Positions 53,505-62,446 of a DNA stretch of 64,000 nt are shown here, one piece after another. The notes under the pieces were generated by a model. That model was not told where the DNA came from and made no database searches. It worked only from the letters and a program-made list of their open reading frames with translations. Source of the DNA: Nocardia vinacea NBRC 16497. Lineage in GTDB: Bacteria; Actinomycetota; Actinomycetes; Mycobacteriales; Mycobacteriaceae. Location of the stretch: assembly GCF_000308835.1 (NCBI RefSeq), contig NZ_BAGN01000129.1:1-64000 (forward strand), read 5' to 3'. Position numbers and translations under genes: made by a program. The first letter of the stretch is position 1; each line of letters opens with the position of its first letter.

Positions 53505-54713
53505 ATGACCGATTCGATCGCCGAAATCACGGGGCGCCACCGCAAGTCGGATGAACCGAGCGTCACCCAGCCGAAGAATCCCGCGCGATTGGTCGCCCTG
53601 GACGTATTGCGCGGCATCGCGATCCTCGGCACGCTCGGCACCAATATCTGGATCCTCACCCATCCCGAGGGCATCGTCGGGTACATCAACGAATTGGGCA
53701 GCCCGGCGACCGGCTGGATGTGGTCGGAGCGAGTGCTGCAGCAGCTGGCACAGGGCAAGTTCCTGGGGCTGCTGACCATCATGTTCGGCATCGGCCTGGC
53801 CATCCAGCAGGGCTCGGCGGTGCGAGCCGGTCGACGGTGGCCGGGAAGCTATCCGTGGCGGGCCGGGTTGCTGTTCCTCGACGGTGTGCTGAACTTTCTG
53901 TTCGTCGCGGAATTCGATGTGCTGATGGGTTATGCGGTGACCGGTTTCGTCGTCGCCTTCATTCTCGCGACAAGCGAACGCGCGCAACGTCGTTGGCTGA
54001 CCATCGCAGCCGGATTCCATATCGTCGTGCTGACGCTCATCGGTATCGCGATGGCTGTTGCGGACCAACAGGATTCGATGTCGCGCGAGCCGCTGGATCC
54101 GAATCCCTATGCGGACGGGTCGTTCTGGGATCTGGTGCTGTTCCGACTGGAGAACGCGGGCATGTTCCGGTTCGAGCCGATTTTCGTCTTCCCGATGTCG
54201 ATCGCGCTGTTCCTCGCCGGTGCGCAGTTGTTCCGGGCCGGTGTGTTCCGACCGGAGGGTGCGCGGATACGTAGGCGGCTCATGATCGTCGGATTCGCTG
54301 TTGCCGCGCCGATCGATCTGGCGGTCGGTGTGCTCGGCGGCGATCTGGTCTTGCTGACCAGGTACGGCACCGCCCCGTTCGTCGCCTTCGGCCTGCTCGC
54401 GCTCGTCGCGGAGTTCTACCTTCGTCGCCCGCGGGTCGGATTCGTCGGCAGGCGGCTCACCGAGGTCGGGCGGATGGCCCTGAGCTGCTACATCCTGCAG
54501 AATCTGATCGCTTCGGCGCTGTGCTACGGCTGGGGTTTCGGGCTTGCCGCGCGCGTTTCCCCTGACGCTCGGGTGCCGTTCACCGCGGGTATCTACCTGC
54601 TGGTCGCGCTGATCATCGTGACCATCGCGCACCTGTGGTTGCGCCGGTTCGAGCGCGGTCCGGTCGAGTGGGTGTGGAATCTCAGCTATCGCACGCTGGC
54701 CCGCGAACACTGA
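53505..54713 (+). CDS. DUF418-family multi-pass membrane protein (Rv2113-like)
   Basis: The 402-residue protein has a cytoplasmic N-terminus followed by LVALDVLRGIAILGTLGTNI, the first helix and signature of DUF418/YeiB proteins, and about ten membrane helices. The C-terminal DUF418 part includes GRMALSCYILQNLIAS. It is the positional equivalent of Rv2113 next to dop. A transport or envelope-modification role is inferred for the family. It is divergent from dop. Confidence 0.85.
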   Translation: MTDSIAEITGRHRKSDEPSVTQPKNPARLVALDVLRGIAILGTLGTNIWILTHPEGIVGYINELGSPATGWMWSERVLQQLAQGKFLGLLTIMFGIGLAIQQGSAVRAGRRWPGSYPWRAGLLFLDGVLNFLFVAEFDVLMGYAVTGFVVAFILATSERAQRRWLTIAAGFHIVVLTLIGIAMAVADQQDSMSREPLDPNPYADGSFWDLVLFRLENAGMFRFEPIFVFPMSIALFLAGAQLFRAGVFRPEGARIRRRLMIVGFAVAAPIDLAVGVLGGDLVLLTRYGTAPFVAFGLLALVAEFYLRRPRVGFVGRRLTEVGRMALSCYILQNLIASALCYGWGFGLAARVSPDARVPFTAGIYLLVALIIVTIAHLWLRRFERGPVEWVWNLSYRTLAREH

Positions 54714-54793
54714 GTCACCGCAGCGTTGCGTACATCGCCGCAGTTCAACACCTGAAATCGGCGCGAATGCGACCGGATGTACCCGAGGAGAAC

Positions 54794-55657
54794 ATGAGTA
54801 GCGGACTACTCGTGTTCTTTTCGCGTCGGCGCCGGATGCTGACGCGACGTCACCGAACTGCGTCGACGTATCGATTTCAGATGTACAGGAGGTGCGTAGC
54901 GTCGGAACCAGCCCGAGCAATGAGTAAGGACCACGCGTTCGCCGAACTCGAGCGTCTCGCGAACGATGACCTGATCCGCTTCGACGGGCCCGCCTCACCG
55001 GCCTCGGTCGGATTCGCAGGTTTCGACCCACTGTCCGGCCGGCCGCTACCAGGCAGTCTCGCCGGGGTGGTCATCCGTCACGGCAACACCCCGGCGGCAC
55101 CCCAGCACCTCGATTCGCGAAATGCTTTGGCACTGGTGCGATTCTGCCGATTCCTGGCCGCCAACTTCGGCGTCACCGAGTTGCACACCCTGGGAGCGGC
55201 CGGCCGCGGAACGCATTCCGACGACTGCCACGGCCAGGGCCGCGCCGTGGATTTCGCCGGTGTCACCATGCCGGTCGGGGATGTATCGCGCAGAATCACC
55301 GTGGCAGCGCATTGGGGCACCGTCGAGACCGCCGTGACACCCGGCGGCACGTGGCCGCGCGGCACTGGCTCCCGGGTGCGCTACCGACTCGACGAACCCG
55401 ATGCGAGTCCGCTCGGCGATCCGGACGGCGATCTGTTCGTCGCCGACTTCTTCCGCAGCGTCTACGATTTCGCGGCGGGTGAATGGCAGGACTGCTCGGA
55501 CAGTCCCGATCCCGCGACTGCCATCTCCGGCATCGGCGATCCGAGTTTCATCCTGCATCCCGACCATCCGGACGACCATCCGCTCCCGGCCACATCCGGT
55601 CGCGCGGCCCATATCGATCACATCCACTTCCAGATCGGCAAGTCCGGGACCGAGTAG
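54794..55657 (+). CDS. Possible M15/extensin-like zinc peptidase
   Basis: The 287-residue product contains a zinc-site pattern of LD/DD-peptidases of the M15/VanY and extensin-like groups: CHGQGRAVDFAG (H-x-G-x-A-x-D) around residue 155 and HIDHIHFQIG at the C-terminus. No signal peptide is seen, which is unusual for a cell-wall enzyme. GAGGAG precedes the ATG at 54794, but the first 42 residues are Arg-rich and unlike the rest; the ATG at 54920 is an alternative start. The family call rests on the short motifs only. Confidence 0.5.
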   Translation: MSSGLLVFFSRRRRMLTRRHRTASTYRFQMYRRCVASEPARAMSKDHAFAELERLANDDLIRFDGPASPASVGFAGFDPLSGRPLPGSLAGVVIRHGNTPAAPQHLDSRNALALVRFCRFLAANFGVTELHTLGAAGRGTHSDDCHGQGRAVDFAGVTMPVGDVSRRITVAAHWGTVETAVTPGGTWPRGTGSRVRYRLDEPDASPLGDPDGDLFVADFFRSVYDFAAGEWQDCSDSPDPATAISGIGDPSFILHPDHPDDHPLPATSGRAAHIDHIHFQIGKSGTE

Positions 55658-55676
55658 GTGGACTAGCGTCGTCGGT

Positions 55677-56204
55677 GTGACACTCGCCGACCGATATCCC
55701 TTGCTGCACACGCCAACCCGCTGGGAATGGGGCAGTCTGGATGTGCGGTTCTCCACCGAGTTGCCACCCGACGAATTGGTCACCAATATCCACGTCGTCT
55801 GCTTCGTCGGCGCCGATATCGTGCTGTGTCACGACGATCGCGATATCTGGATCGTGCCCGGCGGCACCCGAGAGGCGGGCGAAACTGTCGATGCCTGCGT
55901 GCGACGCGAACTCATGGAAGAGGCTGGTGCCCGCCCGGTCGGACCGGTGCGGCCGTTCGGCGCTCACCACACGACCACCGACCGCCCTGCACCGCACTAT
56001 CCTTGGCAGCCACACCCGCACAAGGCGTGGCTGTGGTGCACGGCGGATGTGGTGCTCGAATCCGCGCCGACCAATCCCGAGGATGCGGAGAATATTCTCG
56101 AGGTCCGCGCCTTCGCACCAGCGGAAGCAATGCGCCTGTCGCGCACCGACGGCGACTACATGGCCGAATTACTCTCCCTCGCAATAGAATTCCACCGGGG
56201 CTGA
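55677..56204 (+). CDS. NUDIX hydrolase
   Basis: The 175-residue protein has a complete Nudix box, GGTREAGETVDACVRRELME followed by EAG, with the catalytic Glu residues in place. Such enzymes hydrolyse nucleoside diphosphates linked to another group. It starts with a GTG 19 bases after the previous gene. It ends directly against the stop of the converging TetR gene, with no spacer. Confidence 0.88.
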   Translation: MTLADRYPLLHTPTRWEWGSLDVRFSTELPPDELVTNIHVVCFVGADIVLCHDDRDIWIVPGGTREAGETVDACVRRELMEEAGARPVGPVRPFGAHHTTTDRPAPHYPWQPHPHKAWLWCTADVVLESAPTNPEDAENILEVRAFAPAEAMRLSRTDGDYMAELLSLAIEFHRG

Positions 56205-56810
56205 TCAGCCGAGGGGCGTACGGAATCCGGTGAGCAGTCGCGCGATATCGATCGGCGCCTGCTCCGGTCGCAGCGGTGCGTGTTCGACGAGCAGGCGGTA
56301 CCAGAACGGTCCGAAGATCAGATCGGTCGCGTACTCGATATCCAGGTCGGCGGCGAGTTCACCGCGTGCCACACCGCGGGTCACTATGCGCGCCACCACA
56401 TCTCGCCGAGTCTGTACCCAATCCCGGAACGGTCCGGCGAAGTCCGGGTCCAGCTGAGCCTCGGCCATCAACCCGCGTAATGCCTTGACCCGCAACGGAT
56501 ATTCGACGACACCGTAGAGCGCCTCGAGGAAGACGGTCAGGTCCCGTTCGGCCGATCCGGTATCCGGGTCCGGCATGCGCTGGGTGACCACCATACCTTG
56601 GGCGTCCATGACCAGGACCGCCTTCGATTTCCACCAGCGGTAGATCGTGCTCTTGGCGACGCGTGAGCGCGCCGCGACGCCTTCGATCGTCACCTTGCCG
56701 AAGCCCTGCTCCTCCAGCAGTTCGGCCGTCGCCTGCAGTACCGCATCGCGTGCGGATTCGCTGCGGATTCGACCGCCGGACCGCGGTGTCGCAGCACTTC
56801 CCGTCGCCAT
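56205..56810 (-). CDS. TetR-family regulator
   Basis: The 201-residue protein has a helix-turn-helix of the form VTIEGVAARSRVAKSTIYRW and the WWKSKAVLVMDA element of the TetR_C_16-like group. The perfect inverted repeat at 56843-56864 lies in the 73-base gap to the divergent hydrolase gene, so it probably controls both. Confidence 0.9.
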   Translation of the reverse strand: MATGSAATPRSGGRIRSESARDAVLQATAELLEEQGFGKVTIEGVAARSRVAKSTIYRWWKSKAVLVMDAQGMVVTQRMPDPDTGSAERDLTVFLEALYGVVEYPLRVKALRGLMAEAQLDPDFAGPFRDWVQTRRDVVARIVTRGVARGELAADLDIEYATDLIFGPFWYRLLVEHAPLRPEQAPIDIARLLTGFRTPLG

Positions 56811-56842
56811 GGCGGTCAGTGTATTCGTCTGCTATCGTTTTG

Positions 56843-56864
56843 CGAAACGCTACGGAGCGTTTCG
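56843..56864. promoter_or_regulatory. Operator-like inverted repeat between TetR and hydrolase
   Basis: CGAAACGCT and AGCGTTTCG are perfect 9-base arms around ACGG, centred between two divergent starts. Confidence 0.7.
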
Positions 56865-56883
56865 ATTTAGGAGATGAGTGACA

Positions 56884-57471
56884 ATGAGCGCGATCGTGGT
56901 GAACCACGGCCTCGGAGCCCGTGCCGACAGCGTCTGGTTTCCCTATTTCACGGCGGAGCTGACCACACTCGGCCATACCGTGACGATCCCGAACCTGCCC
57001 GATCCGGACGCACCCCGGCTGGAGCCGTGGCGCAAAGCCTTCGCCACAGCGGTGGCCGCGGCGGGTCCGGCCGGCGATACCGTTCTGGTCGGCCACAGCA
57101 TCGGCGGAGTCAATGTGCTGCGCATGCTCGAGCAGCACGATGTCGCCGCCACCGGGCAATTCGCCGGAGTACTTCTGGTGTCCACCGCAGCACATGAGGT
57201 CGGCTATGACATATTGGCCGAATTCTTCGCCGAACCGTTCGACTGGGCACGAATTCGTGGCGCGGCGCGCGAGTTCCGGGTGTTGGCCGCCGCCGACGAT
57301 CCGGTCAATGTGCCCGATCCAGTCGAGCACGTCGGACTGCTGGTGCGCGGTTTGGCGGCCACCGCGGTGCTCACTGCGACCGGGAGCCACCTGGGCAACT
57401 TCCCCGACGACCACATCGAACTACCCGAGGCCGTTCGGTTGGTCGATGAAATCCAGGCGGCCACACGGTGA
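56884..57471 (+). CDS. Alpha/beta hydrolase, RBBP9/YdeN-like
   Basis: The 195-residue small hydrolase has VVNHGLGARADSVWFPYF near the start, the nucleophile in LVGHSIGG (GxSxG), the acid in AADDPVNVP, and the His in GSHLGNFPD. It matches the RBBP9/YdeN serine-hydrolase group. The start may be the GTG at 56878 or the ATG at 56884. Its TGA overlaps the GTG of the next gene. Confidence 0.87.
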   Translation: MSAIVVNHGLGARADSVWFPYFTAELTTLGHTVTIPNLPDPDAPRLEPWRKAFATAVAAAGPAGDTVLVGHSIGGVNVLRMLEQHDVAATGQFAGVLLVSTAAHEVGYDILAEFFAEPFDWARIRGAAREFRVLAAADDPVNVPDPVEHVGLLVRGLAATAVLTATGSHLGNFPDDHIELPEAVRLVDEIQAATR

Positions 57472-57725
57472 CTCAGCAACAGATAGACGACAGCCGCGGA
57501 CCTGCCGCGCAACCCGCTGGTCCGGTCAAATGGAAGCTGTGGCTGTTGACGGTCATCGGCATCTATCCGCTGCTCACAGTTCTGGTGACGATCTCAGGGC
57601 CGCTGCTCGAACCACTGGCGCCGCCGCTGCGGCTGGCGGTAATCGTGCCGATCGCCGTCGCGGCCATGGTGTGGGTCGTCATGCCATTGCTCACCCGCCG
57701 ATGTGCGGGGTGGCTGATGCGGTGA
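57468..57725 (+). CDS. Small two-helix membrane protein
   Basis: The 85-residue protein has two membrane helices (LWLLTVIGIYPLLTVLVTIS and LAVIVPIAVAAMVWVVMPLL) after a polar N-terminus. It resembles the C-terminal membrane part of some antibiotic-biosynthesis-monooxygenase proteins. Translation is coupled to the hydrolase by a GTGA overlap. Function unknown. Confidence 0.7.
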   Translation: MTQQQIDDSRGPAAQPAGPVKWKLWLLTVIGIYPLLTVLVTISGPLLEPLAPPLRLAVIVPIAVAAMVWVVMPLLTRRCAGWLMR

Positions 57726-57731
57726 CGGATT

Positions 57732-58448
57732 CTATTGGGACCGTACGGGTTCCGCGCGGCTCAGCAGGTCTTTGACGATGGTGTCGCGTTCCAGCGGAAC
57801 TCCGAGACTGCGCGCATTGCCCTCGAACAGCGCGAGCACCGATTCGGTCAGGATGCCTTCGACGTGATCGGAGGTCAGTGTGGTCGCGCCATCGGAGCGC
57901 CAGTTGTTCACGAAACCGTCGACGAAGCCGATAATGCCGAAGGCCATCGGGCGGGCGCGATTCGGATCGATTCCGAAGCGCGCCAACGATATTGCAAACA
58001 TATCGGCGAGCCGACCACCGATGCGATTGCGCGCACCGGCCAGCGCCTGTGACGAATCCCCTTGCGGCGCGGCCTCCCCCAGGAATCGGTGCAGATTCGG
58101 ATGACGCTCGACCCAGCCGATATAGGTACCGATCGCCCCCCGCACAGCATCGCGCAGGGTACCGTCGGGATGCAGGGTCGGCATCAGTGCGGTCAGCAGT
58201 GAATTCAGGATCTCCCGACGAATCTGCTCATCGAGATCGGCGCGTCCGTCGAAATGCCGGTACACCACCGGACGCGGCAGATGCAGCCGGTCCGCGATCG
58301 CCTGCACGGACACTTCGACACCCTGCTCTTCGATCACCGTGATCGCCGCATCGATGACGTCCGCGCGACGGCGTGCCTTGTGGCCGTGCCATCGGGTGCT
58401 GCGACCGTCCGACGCGGCGGGATCGCGCTTTCCGGCGGTGCTGCTCAC
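57732..58448 (-). CDS. TetR-family regulator of the monooxygenase cluster
   Basis: The 238-residue protein has the helix-turn-helix EVSVQAIADRLHLPRPVVYR followed by HFDGRADL, and a C-terminal domain. I chose the GTG at 58448; the frame is open much further but into the divergent gene. An imperfect inverted repeat (58488-58513) lies between it and the AurF-like gene. Probably it represses both. Confidence 0.85.
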   Translation of the reverse strand: MSSTAGKRDPAASDGRSTRWHGHKARRRADVIDAAITVIEEQGVEVSVQAIADRLHLPRPVVYRHFDGRADLDEQIRREILNSLLTALMPTLHPDGTLRDAVRGAIGTYIGWVERHPNLHRFLGEAAPQGDSSQALAGARNRIGGRLADMFAISLARFGIDPNRARPMAFGIIGFVDGFVNNWRSDGATTLTSDHVEGILTESVLALFEGNARSLGVPLERDTIVKDLLSRAEPVRSQ

Positions 58449-58487
58449 CAGCTCACGATACCTGGAACGACTATTGACCGTGACAGT

Positions 58488-58513
58488 CTGTCTCACTAAC
58501 CTGAGTGTTACAG
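58488..58513. promoter_or_regulatory. Interrupted inverted repeat before the AurF-like gene
   Basis: CTGT-CT-CACT and AGTG-TT-ACAG are symmetric around AACCTG. It lies 33 bases before the AurF-like start. Confidence 0.5.
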
Positions 58514-58545
58514 CTTGTATCAGGTATTCGAGAGTTGGAGCCGAC

Positions 58546-59445
58546 ATGGGCAACGAGGCCGCAGTCATCCCACAGGAATCCTTCGCACAGCGCCTGCTGA
58601 CCGGTTCGGTGAAGAAGTCGTACGAACCTGCCGTCGATATGGACTGGGACGCGCCGCTCGATCCCGACAAACTGTTCCTGCCGCCGGAGGTGGTTTCGCT
58701 CTACGGCACCGCGCTGTGGGAATCGATGACCCCGCAGCAGTGCCGGGAACTGTCGCGCCAGGAACTGGCCAATGTACTGTCCGTCGGCATTTGGTTCGAG
58801 AATCTGCTCAACCGGCTGCTGCTGCGGGAACTGATGCGCGATGATCCGACCACCCGGCATTCGCACTACACCCTCACCGAAATGGGTGACGAGTGCCGGC
58901 ACATGATGATGTTCGGCAAGCTCATCGACCGGATCGAGGCGCGTCCGTATTGGCCGCGGCTGCCCGGCCGACTCGCCATCGGGGCCCTGCCACTGTTCCT
59001 GCGCGGGTCGATGACCTGGGTGGGCGCACTCGTCGGCGAGGAGATTTTCGACGCACTGCAGCGGCGCACCCTCGACGATCCGGAGTTGCAGCCCTTGGTT
59101 TCTCGGGCGATGCGGATCCACGTCACCGAGGAGGCCCGCCATATCGGATTCGCACGCGACGCACTTGCGCGTCGGGTGCCGACCATGTCGCAGGCCGAAT
59201 TGGTCTACACCCGTTTGTGTGTCGCGGTGGCCGCACCGCTGTTCGTCTATTTGATGACCAATCGGCACATGTACGACCGTGCCGGGCTGGACGGTCGAGC
59301 GGCGCGCCGGATCGCGACGAATAACCCGTATGCGAAGAAAGCGCTCGGTACCGGCGCCGCGAATCTCGGTGCATTCCTGGACAAGCAGGGCTTGATCGGT
59401 CCGTTGGGCAAGCGAATCTGGCGTTGGCGGGGGCTCTACGCATGA
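58546..59445 (+). CDS. AurF-like diiron oxygenase
   Basis: The 299-residue all-helical protein carries the diiron ligand pattern of the AurF (p-aminobenzoate N-oxygenase) family: Glu in GIWFENLLN, Glu and His in MGDECRHMMM, Glu in VGEEIFDAL, and Glu and His in EEARHIGFARD. Family members oxidise amines or hydroxylate acyl substrates with O2. GGAG precedes the ATG. Its stop overlaps the start of the monooxygenase gene (ATGA), showing translational coupling. Confidence 0.85.
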   Translation: MGNEAAVIPQESFAQRLLTGSVKKSYEPAVDMDWDAPLDPDKLFLPPEVVSLYGTALWESMTPQQCRELSRQELANVLSVGIWFENLLNRLLLRELMRDDPTTRHSHYTLTEMGDECRHMMMFGKLIDRIEARPYWPRLPGRLAIGALPLFLRGSMTWVGALVGEEIFDALQRRTLDDPELQPLVSRAMRIHVTEEARHIGFARDALARRVPTMSQAELVYTRLCVAVAAPLFVYLMTNRHMYDRAGLDGRAARRIATNNPYAKKALGTGAANLGAFLDKQGLIGPLGKRIWRWRGLYA

Positions 59446-61067
59446 CCGAACCCGGAATCGTGATTGTCGGGGCCGGTTTCGGTGGTATCGGCATGGCCAT
59501 CGAGCTGCGCAAGTCCGGTTTCGACGACTTCGTCGTGCTGGAGAAGGCCGAGGAGATCGGCGGAACCTGGCGGGAGAACACATCCGATATCCGCAGGCAT
59601 GTTCGGCTCCGGTCCGAAGTCGTCGCACTCGACTTCGATGACGAGGCGGACCGCTGGCACGTACGGACCGCGGACGGGCGGCATTTCCAACCCCGCGCGG
59701 TGGTGATGGCACCGGGACCGCTGCACGAACCGAGCATGCCGGACTTTCCTGGCCGGAATGTTTTCCGGGGAAGTAGTTTTCACTCGGCGCTGTGGGATCA
59801 CGATTTCGAGGTGACCGGCAAGCGGATCGCCGTCATCGGAACCGGTGCCAGCGCTGTGCAGTTCGTACCGCAGATCGCGAAGCAGGCCGAGCAGGTGACG
59901 GTATTCCAGCGGACACCACACTGGATCGTGCCGAAGCCGCATCGGCCGCTCTCATCGGTCGAGCATCGGATGTTCCGGTATCTGCCAGGGGCGCAACGGT
60001 TCTACCGCTGGGCGATCTATCGGGGTTACGAGTCGTTGACCCCGGCGTTCATGAATCCGGAGCTCATGCGTCGTGCGGAGACGGTGGCGCGGGCGCATCT
60101 GCGTCGTCAAGTGGCCGACCCGGAGCTGCGGCGCAACCTCACGCCGGACTATCGGCTCGGATGTAAACGAATCTTGGTTTCCAACAACTACTATCCGGCG
60201 CTGCAGCGGGAGAATGTCGCGCTTTTGACCTCACCTATCGCGTCCATCACCGAGACCGGGATCGTCACCGCCGATGGTATCGAGCAGGAATTCGACGCCA
60301 TCGTGTACGGGACCGGGTTCAAGATCTCCGACCGATTCACCGATCAGCACATCGTCGGCGCGAATGGGCTCACTCTCCAAAAAGCTTGGCGCACTGGGAT
60401 GGAAGCGTTCCTGGGCGTCGCCGTGCACGGTTTCCCGAACCTGTTCCTCATCATGGGCCCGAATTCCGGTGGCGGAAATCAGTCGATCGCCTTCATGATC
60501 GAGGTGCAGGCCCGCTATATCCGCCAATGCCTGGAGCTGCTGAGCAAAACCTCCAACAGTCGGATCGAGGTCCGCGCCGCGACCCAACACGAATTCAATC
60601 GCCGGGTGCAGTCGAAACTGGCCGGCACCGTGTGGAATTCGGGCGGCTGCGGGAGCTGGTACCTGGACGAGCACGGGGTGAATCGGGCCACCTGGCCGGG
60701 TTCCAGCGTCTCCTATCGGCGCACCATGCGCCGACCGGACCCCGGCCACTACGACCTGACCGTGCCAGCGGATCGGGAACCGGCACACGAGTATTCGGGT
60801 CCGGCGCTGCTCGACGCCCCGGGCGTGGAAGTACCGGTCGAGGTCACCCTCGGCGGGCATCCGGATCCGATCGACGGCCGCTACCACTGGTACGGGCGCG
60901 TCGCCCCGAGCGACGGCCATGAGTTACCCGATCCCGGACGTGCCGAGGTACTGCTCACCCTGCCCGGCGGCGTGCCGACCGCTGGTCGCCTCCAGGAGCG
61001 TGACCCCTGGGGCAACCTCCGCATCGTCGGTATCGGCACCCCGCCCTACCCGCTGGCCGCGGTCTGA
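59442..61067 (+). CDS. Baeyer-Villiger-type flavin monooxygenase with DUF4873 domain
   Basis: The 541-residue protein has the FAD motif GAGFGGIG, the BVMO fingerprint FRGSSFHSALWD and the NADPH motif GTGASA. The last about 90 residues form a DUF4873 domain (DPIDGRYHWYGRVAP ... LRIVGIGTPPYPL), seen in some mycobacterial BVMOs. It would insert oxygen into a ketone using NADPH and O2. It is coupled to the AurF-like gene. A hydrolase stump on the opposite strand directly follows. Confidence 0.9.
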   Translation: MTEPGIVIVGAGFGGIGMAIELRKSGFDDFVVLEKAEEIGGTWRENTSDIRRHVRLRSEVVALDFDDEADRWHVRTADGRHFQPRAVVMAPGPLHEPSMPDFPGRNVFRGSSFHSALWDHDFEVTGKRIAVIGTGASAVQFVPQIAKQAEQVTVFQRTPHWIVPKPHRPLSSVEHRMFRYLPGAQRFYRWAIYRGYESLTPAFMNPELMRRAETVARAHLRRQVADPELRRNLTPDYRLGCKRILVSNNYYPALQRENVALLTSPIASITETGIVTADGIEQEFDAIVYGTGFKISDRFTDQHIVGANGLTLQKAWRTGMEAFLGVAVHGFPNLFLIMGPNSGGGNQSIAFMIEVQARYIRQCLELLSKTSNSRIEVRAATQHEFNRRVQSKLAGTVWNSGGCGSWYLDEHGVNRATWPGSSVSYRRTMRRPDPGHYDLTVPADREPAHEYSGPALLDAPGVEVPVEVTLGGHPDPIDGRYHWYGRVAPSDGHELPDPGRAEVLLTLPGGVPTAGRLQERDPWGNLRIVGIGTPPYPLAAV

Positions 61068-61152
61068 GTGGCCGGGCGCAGCAGCCATGCGCGCAGGGCC
61101 TCGGTGACCTCGTCGGGGCGTTCTTCCATGATGAAGTGGTTGCACGCGCTGG
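61063..61152 (-). pseudogene. C-terminal stump of an alpha/beta hydrolase
   Basis: The minus strand reads NHFIMEERPDEVTEALRAWL, the usual last helix of alpha/beta hydrolases (with the His normally preceded by Gly). The rest of the gene is gone beyond about 61152, where unrelated sequence begins. It marks an insertion or deletion boundary. Confidence 0.65.
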
Positions 61153-61618
61153 GGTGGGCTGACTAACGTCCCATCCCAGTCCGCCCCGTCGTCTGTCATA
61201 GCCAGCAAAAACGCCCACTGACGTGGATGGGTCGTCAAACAACATGTGCCGAGAATCGATCGCATCGACCTGTCGATCGTCGCCGATTCGGTCGGGTTCG
61301 ATCGCGTTGCGTGGCGCCCGGAGGGGCGAACTTCCCCAGAATTTCCCCCAAAATCTCCCGGGACGGATAGGGCCGCCCGTTGTTTGCTACGTGGCCAATC
61401 AACCAGAAGAAGCGCCTGCCGACCCTGCTCTGACGTGGGATTTCTTGTTCGCCACCGGAACTGACAGTGTTGACGTGCCGCTTCTATGGATGGTCGAATC
61501 CCGACGACAACCCACCCGAGGGAGCTAGACCCTCCCGGCGTGGCTACAAAAAATGCCCCTCAGCGGATCTAGACCATCCGCCAAGGGGCTGATGCCAGGA
61601 AGAAGGGACCTTCCCGAC
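61153..61618. other. Gene-free stretch with two matching hairpins
   Basis: No gene is supported from the hydrolase stump to the membrane-protein start. Near the end are two hairpins with the same 7-base loop CTAGACC: GGGAG/CTCCC at 61520-61536, and GCGGAT/ATCCGC extended by GCCCCT/AGGGGC at 61555-61589. Confidence 0.55.
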
Positions 61619-62446
61619 ATGACCATTATCACCATGCCAACGCGCCGACGGCGTGCCCAGGCTGCGGGTCCGTTCGATGTCGACTTCGATTTCACCGAAC
61701 AGCAGAACCGGGCACGGAAACGCTTGGCTGAGCAGACTGATGACGCGTTCATCGACGCCAAGTCCGACGATGAACTACTCGCCGAGCGCGCCGTCGAGGA
61801 GGACATTCGTGCGCTGACCCGTATCGCTCGCCTGAACACCGCCAAAGACGCTCATCGCCACCAGGAACGACGGCGGCGTCTCGAAATTGCTGATGCCGAG
61901 GCGCATGCGGACGCCATCGCCACGCATCGGCGTGTCGCTAGCCCCGCTGCCCGGGTCGGGCGACTATTCCGTAGCTCACAGTGGGTCTCACGTGTCATGA
62001 ATGGCGTCGTGGTGACGGGCGTGCTGTGGGGATCGGTCAACGTGCAGAACAACCTGATGGCAGGGGCCGCCATCACGGACCCCCGATATTGGCTTGCATT
62101 CCTCGTCGAGCCGCTGATCACGCTGCCACTCATCGCGATCATGCACCTTGCAACCACGGCGTCCCGAGAGGGACACGTGATCGCCAAGTCGAAGATTGTC
62201 ACGATTGAGGCAACGTTGTTGCTGCTGAGTATCACGTTGAATGTCATGCCGCATATCGCAGCTGGTGACATTCAGGCGACGATCGAGTTCGGCATCGCAC
62301 CGTTGATGATCGCGGCTGTCGTGTGGATGCACTCGTTCGCCGCTGGCGAGTTCGCCATGATGATCGGCAACAGCCCGGCCATGGCCGATCCCGTTACGGT
62401 CGCCGCTTCCGGATCCGCGTCGCACCCAATGAATGACGCTGCTTGA
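61619..62446 (+). CDS. Membrane protein with N-terminal coiled coil, unknown function
   Basis: The 275-residue protein has a charged N-terminal half with likely coiled coil (about residues 55-110, including HRHQERRRRLEIADAEAHAD). Four membrane helices follow, for example FLVEPLITLPLIAIMHLA and TIEATLLLLSITLNVM. The layout recalls the small membrane proteins of actinobacterial conjugative elements, but I cannot place it in a family. I chose the ATG at 61619; an in-frame ATG at 61592 is an alternative. It follows the twin hairpins and stands alone. Confidence 0.6.
   Translation: MTIITMPTRRRRAQAAGPFDVDFDFTEQQNRARKRLAEQTDDAFIDAKSDDELLAERAVEEDIRALTRIARLNTAKDAHRHQERRRRLEIADAEAHADAIATHRRVASPAARVGRLFRSSQWVSRVMNGVVVTGVLWGSVNVQNNLMAGAAITDPRYWLAFLVEPLITLPLIAIMHLATTASREGHVIAKSKIVTIEATLLLLSITLNVMPHIAAGDIQATIEFGIAPLMIAAVVWMHSFAAGEFAMMIGNSPAMADPVTVAASGSASHPMNDAA

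Noticed and set aside
61485-61515. GGTCGAATCCCGAC, resembling a tRNA T-arm and a possible att site
   Set aside because: No acceptor, anticodon or D-arm can be folded around it.
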